64,000 nucleotides of DNA from Nitrosomonadales bacterium. GTDB taxonomy: Bacteria > Pseudomonadota > Gammaproteobacteria > Burkholderiales > Gallionellaceae. The stretch spans positions 1 through 64,000 of the forward strand of contig JACQFX010000051.1 in the NCBI GenBank assembly GCA_016199835.1, in the 5' to 3' direction. Positions 1 to 9,029 of the stretch are shown piece by piece (the stretch's first letter is position 1; the number at the start of each line of letters is the position of its first letter). The notes beneath the pieces were generated by a model. The model saw only the letters and a list, made by a program, of their open reading frames with translations. It did no database searches and was not told the DNA's origin. A program made the position numbers and the translations under genes.

Positions 1-39
1 GCGCCTGACTCGCTGATCGACTTTCTGAAGACGCTTTGA
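1..39 (+). CDS. 3' end of an unidentified gene
   Basis: Only the last 12 codons lie in the window, reading APDSLIDFLKTL and then TGA. Endings of the type LI-x-FLKTL are common in c-type cytochromes and di-haem peroxidases, but twelve residues cannot identify a family. The stop codon overlaps the first copy of the TTATGTGGA repeat, so the natural end of the gene may have been altered by that element. Confidence 0.4.
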   Translation, partial: APDSLIDFLKTL

Positions 40-164
40 TTATGTGGAGAGCAAAATACGCGTCGACCTTTGCCCAGCAGCGGTTGGCGCGCATCCACAG
101 GATCAAGTCCACATAATCGAGCAGTCTACATAATCGGCCTTATGTGGAGCGCTACATAAGGCCG
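38..164. repeat. Cluster of TTATGTGGA-type inverted repeats
   Basis: GATTATGTGGA at 38-48 is inverted exactly as TCCACATAATC at 108-118. A near copy (CTACATAATCG) follows at 126-136. CGGCCTTATGT at 135-145 pairs with ACATAAGGCCG at 154-164 around an 8-base loop. Five copies of one short core in alternating orientation look like binding sites of a recombinase or the end of a mobile element. No recombinase gene is visible on this side of the window edge, so the role is inferred. Confidence 0.6.
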
Positions 165-361
165 AGTAGGCGACCTGGCTGGTTCTCGGCCCATGCGGAC
201 CGTCGCGGCTGAGGCTAGCGGCTTCCTCTCCTTTATTCCACGCAGGTCTCGAAAATGCCACCACTCCCCTTTGGCAATTTTTGTTCCCAGTTTGACATGC
301 AGGATGGTGGCGCGCAGACTGCCGAACATATCGCAACTATGCAGCAACTCCGGAATACATC
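165..361. other. Gene-free stretch beside the repeats
   Basis: No convincing gene is seen. Overlapping open frames exist on both strands, but none has a good ribosome binding site or a recognisable protein. The stretch may be debris of a mobile element linked to the neighbouring inverted repeats; nothing in it proves that. Confidence 0.4.
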
Positions 362-640
362 ATGTCTAAGAAACGGTTTCACTGCCAGGCTGTTACTCAT
401 GAAGGCCTCAAGAGTATCAGCATCACCGATGATGAACATCACTTCTGCCTTACATTGGAAGATGCATCAAATAGGTTAAGTGTTTTAAATGCAGCCATCG
501 CTGCTGGCAAATATCCGATTGAGATGGAGTTGGTGAATTCATGTCCCAAGCTGATGACCGGCGCAACGGTGAAATATCGCGTGATACAACATGACGCAGA
601 GAAATTTTCTCACTCGCTCGAAAAAGCACTGAGCCATTGA
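362..640 (+). CDS. Hypothetical protein, 92 aa
   Basis: I do not recognise this protein. It starts MSKKRFHC, is soluble, has no signal peptide or membrane segment, and contains two cysteines in the first half and one near the middle (VNSCPKL). The segment HHFCLTLEDASNRLSVLNAAI looks like a regular folded domain rather than random translation, and codon use resembles nearby genes. The ribosome binding site is weak. It lies between the TTATGTGGA repeats and the JetD-like gene and could belong to the same accessory patch. Confidence 0.55.
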   Translation: MSKKRFHCQAVTHEGLKSISITDDEHHFCLTLEDASNRLSVLNAAIAAGKYPIEMELVNSCPKLMTGATVKYRVIQHDAEKFSHSLEKALSH

Positions 641-742
641 GAGTACCAACGCACACCGTCTAAACTGAGCTTCCCTCGGTTTTTCGTCTCCAAGAGGTGG
701 CGTACATGCTACCAGCACCGACAAGCCACCCCATATCCAGCC

Positions 743-777
743 ATTCAGATAGCCACTTACAACTGGCTATCTGAATT
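743..777. terminator. Perfect 13-bp hairpin, possible terminator
   Basis: ATTCAGATAGCCA (743-755) and TGGCTATCTGAAT (764-776) are exact inverse complements around an 8-base loop, followed by the T-rich TTATTATTG. It sits about 100 bases after the 92-aa gene and could end its transcript. The stem is AT-rich for a classical terminator. A second, smaller dyad (TGCATTGC/GCAATGCA at 783-790 and 810-817) follows. Confidence 0.5.
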
Positions 778-902
778 ATTATTGCATTGCAGTCAACAAC
801 AGCGATTGAGCAATGCAGGTCGAAAACCGACCTCGGACTCATGCACGACCAGCACAAACAAGCCACAGACAATTCCATCAACACTATTCGCCCGAATACA
901 AG

Positions 903-2075
903 ATGACCCACAAACTCGTGATCGAACCATTGGATCAGCGCGCGCTCAGTCAGCGGCGGCGCTGTCATTGCGAGGTCACTCCGTCTGGTCTGGAACTGCT
1001 GCCCGCCGAGCGCAAAGCCCTGCTCGCGCGCTGGGTCAAACGCGGCGGCAGAAGCAAATGGGAAACGCTGCTCAAGGATGCTGGTACCGCCAATCTGCAA
1101 CTGGCCGACAGCCTGCGCGACTGGCTGCTGCGCCACGGCTGGGCGAGTGTGGAGGAAGAACGCAGGCATAACGAGTGGTGGCCGCTGTGGCTGGAGTTGC
1201 GCGAGCTGCCGACGCTGCGCGCCGCACTCGGCATAGCAGATAAGGAGGCAGAGGCGCATCGCTGGGAGAGCCTGCGTACTGAGCTGATCGCTTACAACAA
1301 CGAGCGGCTGGTCTCCGCGCTGGAATCACTCGATGTTATGCCGGTGGCGCGCGCACTGGCGCGTTGCGATCTGATCCAGGCCCTGCAGCGCTGGCAGGAA
1401 GCGGGCACACGCCGCGACTTCGCGCTGTTCGCGCGTGGCGGCACCAAAGACATCACTGAAACCGAATGGCGCTGGCTGGAGGAAACCGTTGATCTGGCCG
1501 AGTTCAATATCGAGCGCCACACACCGCTGCTGCTGTTGTCTGCGCCGCTACAGCTGACCTTGCCGCACGGACAGATCAACCTCGCCGCCTGCGCTGATTT
1601 TGCCGCACTCACGCCCGCGACCGTGGCAAAAATCACTGAAGCATCTGGAATCCCAAGCCGATGGCATCTGATCGAGAATCGCACCAGCTTCGAGCGCGTC
1701 GCGCGCAAGCGCGCGCACGATTGCGGCGTCATCTGGCTGCCGGGTTTCCCGCCGAGTTGGTGGCGCGATGCGGTGGACTGCCTGCTCGATCTCGCACCGG
1801 CTCCCGCACATATCTCCTGCGACCCTGATCCGGCGGGAATCTCGATTGCATTGCAAGCCGCCGAACTCTGGCAGCAACGCGGCCTCGCCTGGCAGCCACT
1901 GGGAATGGGGGCCGACGATCTTGCCGGACTGGCCGCGCGCAAACCCCTCACCGAACAGGATCGCCAGCGCCTCGCCGGTTTGCTGGCCGAACCCAGGCTT
2001 CCTTCAAGCCTGGCAGAACTAGCGCGCTGGATGCAGGAGCATGGCGAAAAAGGCGAGCAGGAAGGCTACCTGTGA
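903..2075 (+). CDS. Orphan JetD-like protein (DUF3322/DUF2220, Toprim fold)
   Basis: The 390-aa protein resembles JetD, the Toprim-type nuclease subunit of the Wadjet plasmid-defence system. The C-terminal half carries the Toprim signature: a glutamate in IENRTSF (about residue 258), the acidic DPDPAG motif (about 307-312) and a C-terminal Gln-Glu (EKGEQEGYL). The N-terminal half is a tryptophan-rich, probably DNA-interacting region. A frame reaches back to 813, but the first convincing methionine is at 903 (MTHKLVIEP). No jetA, jetB or jetC gene (kleisin, winged-helix and SMC-like ATPase subunits) is next to it. It is therefore either an orphan or a standalone relative with its own role. The family assignment rests on motif reading. 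Confidence 0.75.
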   Translation: MTHKLVIEPLDQRALSQRRRCHCEVTPSGLELLPAERKALLARWVKRGGRSKWETLLKDAGTANLQLADSLRDWLLRHGWASVEEERRHNEWWPLWLELRELPTLRAALGIADKEAEAHRWESLRTELIAYNNERLVSALESLDVMPVARALARCDLIQALQRWQEAGTRRDFALFARGGTKDITETEWRWLEETVDLAEFNIERHTPLLLLSAPLQLTLPHGQINLAACADFAALTPATVAKITEASGIPSRWHLIENRTSFERVARKRAHDCGVIWLPGFPPSWWRDAVDCLLDLAPAPAHISCDPDPAGISIALQAAELWQQRGLAWQPLGMGADDLAGLAARKPLTEQDRQRLAGLLAEPRLPSSLAELARWMQEHGEKGEQEGYL

Positions 2076-2145
2076 ACCCCACACCTTACCAAGTAAGCCA
2101 ATGTGTTATAGTGCCGGTATCAAATGACAAATTGCGAGGTATGTC

Positions 2146-2400
2146 ATGGCAACCATGACTGTTTCTTCCAAGGGGCAAATCGTGCTGCCCGCCGACATCC
2201 GGCGACGGCTCGGCCTGATGGCGGGCACGCAGATGGAAATCATCGAGGAGCCGGACGGCGTGCGACTGGTGGTTTCGCGCCCGGTCAAGGCAACCAGTAT
2301 CGCCGCCTGCGCCGGCATGGTGACCGCGCCCGCCAAAGGCAAGCCGCGCAAGTTGAGTGAATTCGATGCCGCATCGTTGTTGCGCAAACCCGCCAGATGA
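2146..2400 (+). CDS. vapB: AbrB/MazE-type antitoxin (VapB-like)
   Basis: An 84-aa protein with an N-terminal SpoVT/AbrB swapped-hairpin DNA-binding domain (TVSSKGQIVLPADIRRRLGL, then a beta-rich segment). The C-terminal tail is basic and flexible and would wrap around the toxin. GAGGT lies 6 bases before the start. The gene overlaps the PIN toxin by ATGA, typical of coupled toxin-antitoxin pairs. The antitoxin probably represses its own promoter; a TTATAGT -10-like box lies at about 2106-2112. Confidence 0.88.
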   Translation: MATMTVSSKGQIVLPADIRRRLGLMAGTQMEIIEEPDGVRLVVSRPVKATSIAACAGMVTAPAKGKPRKLSEFDAASLLRKPAR

Positions 2401-2807
2401 ACGCCGTTGACACCAACGTGCTGGCGCGTTTTTTCATCAACGACGCGGACGATGCGGAAGCCGCGCACCAGCGCCCTGCCGCGATCGCCGCACTTTCCGG
2501 CGCGGTGTTTGTGCCAGTGTCGGTCATCCTGGAATTCGAATGGATGATGCGCGGCTTCTATGAGCTGACGCGCAAGGATATCCAGCATGTATTCGAGTCG
2601 CTGTGCGGCCTGGAGAACGTGCAGATCGAAGACCGGGGCGTCGTGCTTGCCGCTTTGAATGCTTACCAGAAAGGACTGGATTTCGCCGATGCGCTGCATC
2701 TGGCACGTACCGAGTTTTGCAGCACTTTCCTGAGCTTTGACCAGCGCCTTAAAAAACGCGCTCAGGCAGCAGGGTTATCACCTGCCGTGGAAACGCCCAA
2801 GGCATAA
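2397..2807 (+). CDS. vapC: PIN-domain toxin (VapC-like ribonuclease)
   Basis: A 136-aa PIN-domain protein. It begins [12 protein letters not shown], with the first metal-binding aspartate in AVDTN. A conserved glutamate follows in VILEFEW, and the last acidic cluster lies in DFADALHLA. VapC toxins cleave RNA, often initiator tRNA or other structured RNAs, and are held inactive by VapB. The start overlaps the antitoxin stop by four bases, so the pair is translated together. Confidence 0.88.
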   Translation: MNAVDTNVLARFFINDADDAEAAHQRPAAIAALSGAVFVPVSVILEFEWMMRGFYELTRKDIQHVFESLCGLENVQIEDRGVVLAALNAYQKGLDFADALHLARTEFCSTFLSFDQRLKKRAQAAGLSPAVETPKA

Positions 2808-2842
2808 TTAAACATTTCAGATCAACTATTACACTTTTATCC

Positions 2843-4348
2843 ATGAACACTGAACAAGCTACACCTCCACAAGACGCCAACCAGATCATCGCCGAGCGCC
2901 GCGCAAAACTTGCTGCGCTGCGCAAGCAAGGCGTGGCCTTCCCCAACGACTTCGAGCGCAAGAATCTGGCCGCCGATCTGCATACCGCTTATGACGCGAT
3001 GAGCCACGACGAGCTGGAGGCGGCGCAAGTCAGCGTGGCCGTAGCCGGGCGCATGATGCTGAAGCGCGTGATGGGCAAGGCCAGTTTCGCCACGGTGCAG
3101 GACATGAGCGGGCGCATCCAGTTGTTCGTCAGCAACGACAACACTGGCGAGGAAGCGCACAACGCCTTCAAACATTACGATCTGGGCGACATACTCGGCG
3201 CCACCGGCGTGCTGTTCAAGACCAAGACAAACGAGCTTTCCGTGCGCGTGACCTCGTTGCGTTTGCTGACCAAGGCGCTGCGCCCGCTGCCGGAGAAATT
3301 CCACGGTCTGTCCGATCAGGAGCAGAAATACCGCCAGCGTTATCTCGACCTCATCACCAACGAAGACGCGCGTCGCGTGTTCGCCATTCGCAGCAAGACC
3401 ATACAGGCGATACGCGAGTTCTTCATCCGCCACGACTATCTCGAAGTCGAGACGCCGATGATGCACTCCATTCCCGGCGGCGCTTCGGCCAAACCTTTCG
3501 TCACGCACCACAACGCGCTCGACATGCAGATGTATCTGCGCATCGCACCCGAGCTATATCTCAAGCGGCTGGTGGTGGGCGGCATGGAGAAGGTGTTCGA
3601 GATCAACCGCAATTTCCGCAATGAGGGATTGTCCACGCGGCACAATCCCGAGTTCACCATGATCGAATTCTACGAGGCCTACCGCGATTATCGTTACCTG
3701 ATGGACTTCACCGAGAGCCTGTTCCGCGAAGTGGCGCACAAGGTGCTGGGCACCACGGCGCTGACCTATCAGGGGCGCGAACTCGATCTGGGGCATCCCT
3801 TCCATCGTTTGACCATGGTGCAGGCGATCCGGAAATACCATCCGCAGTTCACCGATGCGCAATTGCACGACCGCGCCTTTCTGATTAGCGAACTGGAAGA
3901 CCTGAAAGCCAAATACAAACCCGAGGACGGCATTGGCGGCTTGCAGCTTTCGCTGTTCGAGGAACTGGCCGAGCATCAGTTGTTCGAGCCGACTTTCATC
4001 GTGGACTATCCTATCGAAGTCTCGCCGCTCGCGCGCAGCAGCGACACGCGTCCGGAGATCACCGAGCGCTTCGAGTTGTTCATGGTCGGGCGCGAGATTG
4101 CCAATGGCTTCTCCGAATTGAACGATCCGGAAGATCAGGAAGCGCGCTTCGACGCGCAAGTCGTGGCCAAGGAAGCGGGCGACGAGGAAGCCATGTTCAA
4201 GGACAACGACTACATTCGCGCGCTGGAATACGGCCTGCCGCCGACCGCGGGCGAAGGCATAGGCATAGACCGGCTGGTGATGCTGCTCACCGACAGCGCC
4301 AGCATCCGCGATGTGATCCTGTTCCCGCAAATGCGTCCGGAAGTCTGA
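2843..4348 (+). CDS. lysS: Lysyl-tRNA synthetase, class II
   Basis: A 501-aa enzyme that charges tRNA-Lys. The N-terminal OB-fold anticodon-binding domain (about residues 60-160) is followed by the class II catalytic core. Motif 2 is [15 protein letters not shown] and motif 3 is [14 protein letters not shown] near the C terminus (INDVILFP-type ending, here IRDVILFPQ). Length matches the bacterial family. The usual partner prfB is not directly upstream; the vapBC pair sits there instead. The next gene starts 7 bases after the stop. Confidence 0.98.
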   Translation: MNTEQATPPQDANQIIAERRAKLAALRKQGVAFPNDFERKNLAADLHTAYDAMSHDELEAAQVSVAVAGRMMLKRVMGKASFATVQDMSGRIQLFVSNDNTGEEAHNAFKHYDLGDILGATGVLFKTKTNELSVRVTSLRLLTKALRPLPEKFHGLSDQEQKYRQRYLDLITNEDARRVFAIRSKTIQAIREFFIRHDYLEVETPMMHSIPGGASAKPFVTHHNALDMQMYLRIAPELYLKRLVVGGMEKVFEINRNFRNEGLSTRHNPEFTMIEFYEAYRDYRYLMDFTESLFREVAHKVLGTTALTYQGRELDLGHPFHRLTMVQAIRKYHPQFTDAQLHDRAFLISELEDLKAKYKPEDGIGGLQLSLFEELAEHQLFEPTFIVDYPIEVSPLARSSDTRPEITERFELFMVGREIANGFSELNDPEDQEARFDAQVVAKEAGDEEAMFKDNDYIRALEYGLPPTAGEGIGIDRLVMLLTDSASIRDVILFPQMRPEV

Positions 4349-4355
4349 TCCGCTT

Positions 4356-5021
4356 ATGCTCGATAGCCAGACTCAAGCTCTCCTGTTGCAGGCCTACCCG
4401 ATGCTGCGGGAACTGCCTGCACCCCAGCTTGCGGATTTGCTGTCCAGCGCCACCGCCATGCGCGTGCCTGCAGGCACGGTGATGTTCGACGAGAACCAGC
4501 CGTGCCAGGGATTTCCGCTACTGCTTTCCGGCAGCATCCGCGTCATCAAGGCGGCAGCCAACGGGCGCGAGTTGCAACTGTATCGCGTCTCCCCCGGCGA
4601 GAGCTGCATCCTCACCAGCAGTTGCCTGCTGGGGCATGCGCACTACCATGCGCGCGGGGTAGTGGAACGGGACGCAGAACTGGTGGCATTGCCACCATCG
4701 GCTTTCAAGATGCTGCTTTCAAAATACGAGCCGTTCCGCGACTACATTTTCAGCCTGTTCTCCGAACGCCTCACCGACCTGATGCAACTGGTCTCCGCCG
4801 TCGCCTTTCAGAAACTGGATCAGCGTCTCGCCGCATTGCTCATCGCCAAACCCAGCCCGATACACGTCACGCATCAGGCTTTGGCCGACGAACTCGGCAG
4901 CGTGCGCGAGATTGTCAGCCGCCTGCTGAAGAGCTTTGCCGAGCAAGGATGGGTCAAGCTCGGACGCGAACAGATCGAAGTCGTGGACGCATCGGCACTG
5001 AAAAAATTATCCGAACTTTAA
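4356..5021 (+). CDS. Crp/Fnr-family transcription regulator
   Basis: The 221-aa protein has an N-terminal cyclic-nucleotide-binding-like beta-barrel (about 15-120) and a long dimer helix. A C-terminal winged helix-turn-helix follows (QALADELGSVREIVSRLLKSF). The N-terminal Fnr iron-sulfur cysteine cluster is absent, so it is not a classical oxygen sensor, although two cysteines occur in ESCILTSSCLL. It is 7 bases after lysS and is followed by a DUF2892 gene, a frequent pairing for this kind of regulator. The neighbouring gene is a likely target. Confidence 0.85.
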   Translation: MLDSQTQALLLQAYPMLRELPAPQLADLLSSATAMRVPAGTVMFDENQPCQGFPLLLSGSIRVIKAAANGRELQLYRVSPGESCILTSSCLLGHAHYHARGVVERDAELVALPPSAFKMLLSKYEPFRDYIFSLFSERLTDLMQLVSAVAFQKLDQRLAALLIAKPSPIHVTHQALADELGSVREIVSRLLKSFAEQGWVKLGREQIEVVDASALKKLSEL

Positions 5022-5064
5022 GCTCCTGTCCACCTGGCCCATACGGTCGTATCCGGAATTGGCA

Positions 5065-5083
5065 GGAACGAAGCACCTGTTCC
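5065..5083. promoter_or_regulatory. Possible operator upstream of the DUF2892 gene
   Basis: GGAAC at 5065-5069 and GTTCC at 5079-5083 form a dyad with a 9-base centre, about 80 bases before the DUF2892 start. It could bind the neighbouring Crp/Fnr regulator, but it does not match the textbook CRP or FNR consensus. Confidence 0.25.
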
Positions 5084-5162
5084 GCGTGACTTTCCTCACA
5101 GACACCTTGTCACGCCGCCCTTATCCTGCAATCCCCGTATCCCAATCGCAAGGAGATAAACC

Positions 5163-5354
5163 ATGAAATGCAATGTAGGCGGTATAGATCGTATGCTTCG
5201 CGTCGTAGCTGGCCTGGCCCTGATCGGATTGACACTGGCTGGCATGATAGGCGTGTGGGGCTGGATCGGCGTCGTTCCACTGGTGACAGGTTTGTTTGGT
5301 TTTTGCCCGGCTTATCTACCCTTCGGCGCAAGCACTTGCGCGACACACAAATAA
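5163..5354 (+). CDS. DUF2892 inner-membrane protein
   Basis: A 63-aa protein with two hydrophobic segments (about 10-30 and 31-52) and the family opening M-K-C-N-V-G-G-I-D-R. These small YgaP-membrane-like proteins are often found with rhodanese or Crp/Fnr genes and are linked to sulfur or thiol stress, but the function is unproven. It ends with a cysteine-containing tail (GASTCATHK). A strong Shine-Dalgarno (AAGGAGATAA) precedes the start, suggesting high expression. Confidence 0.85.
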   Translation: MKCNVGGIDRMLRVVAGLALIGLTLAGMIGVWGWIGVVPLVTGLFGFCPAYLPFGASTCATHK

Positions 5355-5382
5355 TATCCGGGCGGTAATAACACCCGGAATG

Positions 5383-5419
5383 CGCCCGCTAGACAAGCCC
5401 GTCCAGCGGGCGTATCTTT
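5383..5419 (+). terminator. Rho-independent terminator after the DUF2892 gene
   Basis: CGCCCGCT (5383-5390) pairs with AGCGGGCG (5405-5412) and is followed by TATCTTT. It lies 28 bases after the DUF2892 stop, so it separates that transcript from the kinase gene. Confidence 0.7.
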
Positions 5420-5468
5420 GCCATCCCGATTTTTTATATTCACTTTCTCTGATCAGGAAAGCTGGAAG

Positions 5469-6623
5469 ATGAATAATTTCGACATCCCGCTGGCGCCGGA
5501 AGCCTATACGCAAACCGATCTGGCAAAGCTCCAGATATTCGAGAAGGTTTTGAAGGGCAATGTCGAGGCTATCGTCATCACCGATGCGCAGGGATACATC
5601 GAGTGGGGCAACAATACTTTCACCCTGCTTACCGGACACCGCAAAGCGGATGTGCTGGAAAAGAATGTAAGCATCCTGTTCGCTGGCAACGAGAACGCGT
5701 ATGAGGCCATGTGCCCGAAACTCAACGAGACCCGGCATTATGAAATCGAAACCTGGATACGCCGCAAGGACGGCAGCGAATTTCCTGCAGAACTCACCTT
5801 GAGTGCGGTACGCAGCGACGCCGACATGATCACCCATCACGTGCTGGAATTTTCCGACATCACCGAATTCCGCCAGGCGCGCGAGGAGCTGATACGACGC
5901 ACGCGGGAACTCAGCCGCTCCAACCAGGAACTGGAACAATTCGCCTACGTGGCTTCGCACGATTTGCAGGAACCGCTGCGCATGGTGGCAAGCTACACCC
6001 AGCTCATCGCACAGCGCTATAAAGGCAAGCTGGATACGGATGCCGACGAATTCATCGCCTATGCGGTGGACGGCGCCACCCGAATGCAGGCCATCATCAA
6101 CGACCTGCTGGCGCTATCCCGCGTCAGCACCCGTGATACAGGATTCTCCAGGGTGGATTCCAGAGTCGCGCTGGATAAGGCACTGGCCAACCTGCGCCTG
6201 GTGATAACGGAATCCGGGGCTGAGATCGTTTGCACATCGCTCCCGGCACTTGATGCAGACGGCTCACAGCTCACCCAGTTGTTCCAGAACCTGATCGCCA
6301 ACGCACTCAAGTTTCGAGGCGCCATGTCGCCCCGCATCGAGATAAGCGCCGAGCACCGGGGCGAAGAATGGGTGTTCCAGGTGCGCGACAACGGCATCGG
6401 CATCGCGCAGGAACATTTCGAGCGCATCTTCCTGATGTTCCAGCGCCTGCACGGCAAGCGCGAATATCCGGGCACCGGCATCGGCCTGACCATCTGCAAG
6501 AAAATCGTCGAACGCCACAACGGGCGCATCTGGATCGAATCCGAACCCGGCAAGGGCACGACATTTTACTTCGCCATCCCGACCACATTATCGCAACAAG
6601 AAGGGCACCAGCATGGACATTGA
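5469..6623 (+). CDS. PAS-domain sensor histidine kinase
   Basis: A 384-aa soluble kinase without membrane segments. A PAS sensor (about 10-135) leads through a short coiled coil into HisKA with the phospho-accepting histidine at about 164 ([11 protein letters not shown]). The HATPase follows: N-box [11 protein letters not shown]1 box DNGIGI, G2 box GTGIGL. It resembles bacteriophytochrome-type kinases. An upstream TTG at 5418 is in frame but lies in the terminator; ATG at 5469 with AGGAAA upstream is preferred. The response regulator start overlaps its last codons, so the two are a pair. Confidence 0.93.
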   Translation: MNNFDIPLAPEAYTQTDLAKLQIFEKVLKGNVEAIVITDAQGYIEWGNNTFTLLTGHRKADVLEKNVSILFAGNENAYEAMCPKLNETRHYEIETWIRRKDGSEFPAELTLSAVRSDADMITHHVLEFSDITEFRQAREELIRRTRELSRSNQELEQFAYVASHDLQEPLRMVASYTQLIAQRYKGKLDTDADEFIAYAVDGATRMQAIINDLLALSRVSTRDTGFSRVDSRVALDKALANLRLVITESGAEIVCTSLPALDADGSQLTQLFQNLIANALKFRGAMSPRIEISAEHRGEEWVFQVRDNGIGIAQEHFERIFLMFQRLHGKREYPGTGIGLTICKKIVERHNGRIWIESEPGKGTTFYFAIPTTLSQQEGHQHGH

Positions 6624-7065
6624 CTCTTTGGGCAGGCCGGCGGATTTCCTGCTGGTCGAAGATAACCCTGGCGATGTACGCCTGACGCAGGAAGCGCTCA
6701 AGACTCACAAGGTGCAAAACAATCTGCATGTCGTAACCGATGGCGAGGAGGCTATGCTGTTCCTGCGCAAACAGGGAAAATACGCCAACGCACCGCGCCC
6801 CGACATCATCCTGCTCGATCTAAACTTGCCCAGAAAAGACGGGCGCGAGGTGCTGGCGGAAATCAAGTCCGACATACTCCTCAAGACCATACCGGTGGTG
6901 ATCATCACTTCGTCCGAAGCCGAGCAGGATGTGATCAGGTCGTACAACCTGAATGCCAACTGTTATGTGACCAAGCCCGTGAATCTTGACCAGTTTATCA
7001 AGGTGGTACAATCTATCAACGATTTCTGGCTCACCATCGTAAAACTACCCAGCAGCATCGAATAG
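6613..7065 (+). CDS. Single-domain response regulator (Rcp1/CheY-like)
   Basis: A 150-aa receiver domain only, of the type coupled to phytochrome-like kinases. The phospho-accepting aspartate is at about 69 (LLDLNLP), the acidic pair is in VEDNPGD, and the conserved Thr/Ser and Lys are in IITSS and VTKPVN. It starts 11 bases inside the kinase gene. With no output domain it must act by protein contact or phosphotransfer. Confidence 0.93.
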   Translation: MDIDSLGRPADFLLVEDNPGDVRLTQEALKTHKVQNNLHVVTDGEEAMLFLRKQGKYANAPRPDIILLDLNLPRKDGREVLAEIKSDILLKTIPVVIITSSEAEQDVIRSYNLNANCYVTKPVNLDQFIKVVQSINDFWLTIVKLPSSIE

Positions 7066-7107
7066 ACTGCACAGAAATCCAAGGCAGGCGAAAAAAGGAA
7101 AGTAGCC

Positions 7108-8943
7108 ATGAACCGTAACGAAGGAAAGCCCGGGCACCTGGCGCTGGTACATTCCAGCGCAATTAACAGTCCCATGCAGGGTGTACCATCTGTTGGCGAC
7201 CTTGGTTCCATCCATGCCGAACCCGAAGCCATCAATATCCTGCTGGTGGAGGACAACCCTGCCGATCGCCGCCTGGTCGCCGAACGTTTGGGCAACCACC
7301 GCAAAAACCATTACCAGTTGATATATGCCGAACGCCTTAGCGAGGCGCTACAAGCGCTGGCACAGAACAGGATTTCGGTAATCCTGCTCGACCTGCAACT
7401 TCCCGACTGCCGCGACCTGGAGTCTCTCTCCAAGATACATACGGTAGCGACCGGAATACCTATCGTCGTCATCAGCGAAATCGAGGATGAATCGCTGGCG
7501 CTCAAGGCGCTGCAGCTCGGCGCACAGGATTTTCTGGTGAAGTGGCACACCAACGAACACCTGCTGGTACGCGCCGTGCAGTACGCACTGGAGCGGAAAC
7601 AGGTGGAAGAGCACCTCTATCACCTGGCACATCACGATAGCCTGACCGGGCTACCCAACCGCAAACATTTCTACGACCAACTCAAGAAAGCTATCGCCAT
7701 GGCACGGCGCGACAACCGCCTGCTGGCCATCATGTTCCTGGACTTGGGCGACTTCAAGAAAGTCAACGACCGGCTGGGACATCATTGCGGCGACCTCTTG
7801 CTGCAAACGGTCTCCAGGCGATTGTTTGCATGTGTGCGCGAAACCGATTGTCTTGCGCGCATGGGAGGTGATGAATTCATCATCGCCTTCACGATCAGCC
7901 GCCCCGAAGACGCCACGGCGGCAGCCAACAAGGTGCTGGATGTTTTCGCCGAGCCATTCATGGTGGATGGACGCGAGTTGCACACCCGGGCCAGCATCGG
8001 CATCAGCATCTACCCCGCCGACGGCGAAGATATGGAGAGCCTGATCCGCAACTCGGACACGGCGATGTACCGGGCAAAGGCAGAGGGTAGCGATATCAGC
8101 CGCTATCGGTTCTATTCTCCCGGATTCAACGCCAAGACCGCCGAACTCGTGCAAATCGAGGAACGATTACACCGGGCCTTGGCGAACCAGGAGTTTGCGG
8201 TGTATTACCAACCGCAGGTGGACATCCATCACGGCAACCTGGTCGGAATGGAAGCGCTGATACGCTGGGAGCACCCTGAGCGCGGCTTGCTGATACCTGC
8301 CCATTTCATGCAGACATTCGAGGAAACCGGCTTCATGGTTCATGCCGGGGCATGGATGCTGCGCGAAGCCTGCAAGCAGAACAAGGCATGGCAGAATGCC
8401 GGCCACCCGCCCGTCATCGTGGCGGTGAATATTTCCGGACAGGAGCTCCGGCACAAGGACTTCACGAATTCCGTGCGGGAGATACTCGAAGAAACCGGGC
8501 TGGAGCCGAGATGGCTGGAACTGGAGATACGCGAACAATCTATCAGCGGCGACGAAAATCTCGTGCTCGCGCGCCTCTCCGAGATCGCCGCACTCGGCGT
8601 ACGCATCGCGCTCGATAACCTTGGCCACAGCCACATTCCGCTGAGCTTCCTCACGCATTTCCCGATCCACGCGATCAAGATAGACCGCTCCATCGTATCC
8701 GATGTCGCCACCGACGCCAACCATGCGGCCGTGGCCAAGGCGGTCATCGCCGTCGCTCGTGTGCTCAACATCAAGGGACTCGCGGAAGGCGTGGAAACAC
8801 CTGAACAACTCGACTTCTTCAAGGCCGAGCGCTGCAACGATGCCCAGGGTTATATGTTCGGCAAGCCGCTGCCGCCGCTGGACTGCACGGAACTGATGAG
8901 CCGCTTGAAAAACGGCAGCTACCAGGTCGGGCAGCCGGGCTGA
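7108..8943 (+). CDS. REC-GGDEF-EAL c-di-GMP enzyme
   Basis: A 611-aa protein. The receiver domain (about 45-165) has its aspartate at about 95 (LLDLQLP). The diguanylate cyclase domain has an intact GGDEF at 253-257 and an intact product-inhibition site (RETD, five residues before it). The EAL domain has the signature EALIRW at about 382. However, the usual DDFGTG loop reads DNLGHS at 503-508, losing the second aspartate of a metal-binding pair, so phosphodiesterase activity is doubtful. It follows the kinase and response regulator by 42 bases on the same strand and may be their output. Confidence 0.95.
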   Translation: MNRNEGKPGHLALVHSSAINSPMQGVPSVGDLGSIHAEPEAINILLVEDNPADRRLVAERLGNHRKNHYQLIYAERLSEALQALAQNRISVILLDLQLPDCRDLESLSKIHTVATGIPIVVISEIEDESLALKALQLGAQDFLVKWHTNEHLLVRAVQYALERKQVEEHLYHLAHHDSLTGLPNRKHFYDQLKKAIAMARRDNRLLAIMFLDLGDFKKVNDRLGHHCGDLLLQTVSRRLFACVRETDCLARMGGDEFIIAFTISRPEDATAAANKVLDVFAEPFMVDGRELHTRASIGISIYPADGEDMESLIRNSDTAMYRAKAEGSDISRYRFYSPGFNAKTAELVQIEERLHRALANQEFAVYYQPQVDIHHGNLVGMEALIRWEHPERGLLIPAHFMQTFEETGFMVHAGAWMLREACKQNKAWQNAGHPPVIVAVNISGQELRHKDFTNSVREILEETGLEPRWLELEIREQSISGDENLVLARLSEIAALGVRIALDNLGHSHIPLSFLTHFPIHAIKIDRSIVSDVATDANHAAVAKAVIAVARVLNIKGLAEGVETPEQLDFFKAERCNDAQGYMFGKPLPPLDCTELMSRLKNGSYQVGQPG

Positions 8944-9029
8944 GCTCACGCACGCTTCGACTTATGCTGCCGGGTGATGTCCGTTAAACCGCCCCCGCAA
9001 AATCCAAACTCCGCACTAACCGGATCATC

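Noticed and set aside
165-361. A transposase remnant beside the first repeats
   Set aside because: Overlapping frames on both strands look like mobile-element debris, but no transposase motif can be identified.
903-2075. A complete Wadjet defence system
   Set aside because: Only a JetD-like protein is present; no SMC-like ATPase, kleisin or winged-helix subunit is encoded within the flanking sequence.
5418-5468. A longer histidine kinase starting at TTG 5418
   Set aside because: The extra codons overlap the terminator after the DUF2892 gene, and ATG 5469 has a better ribosome site.
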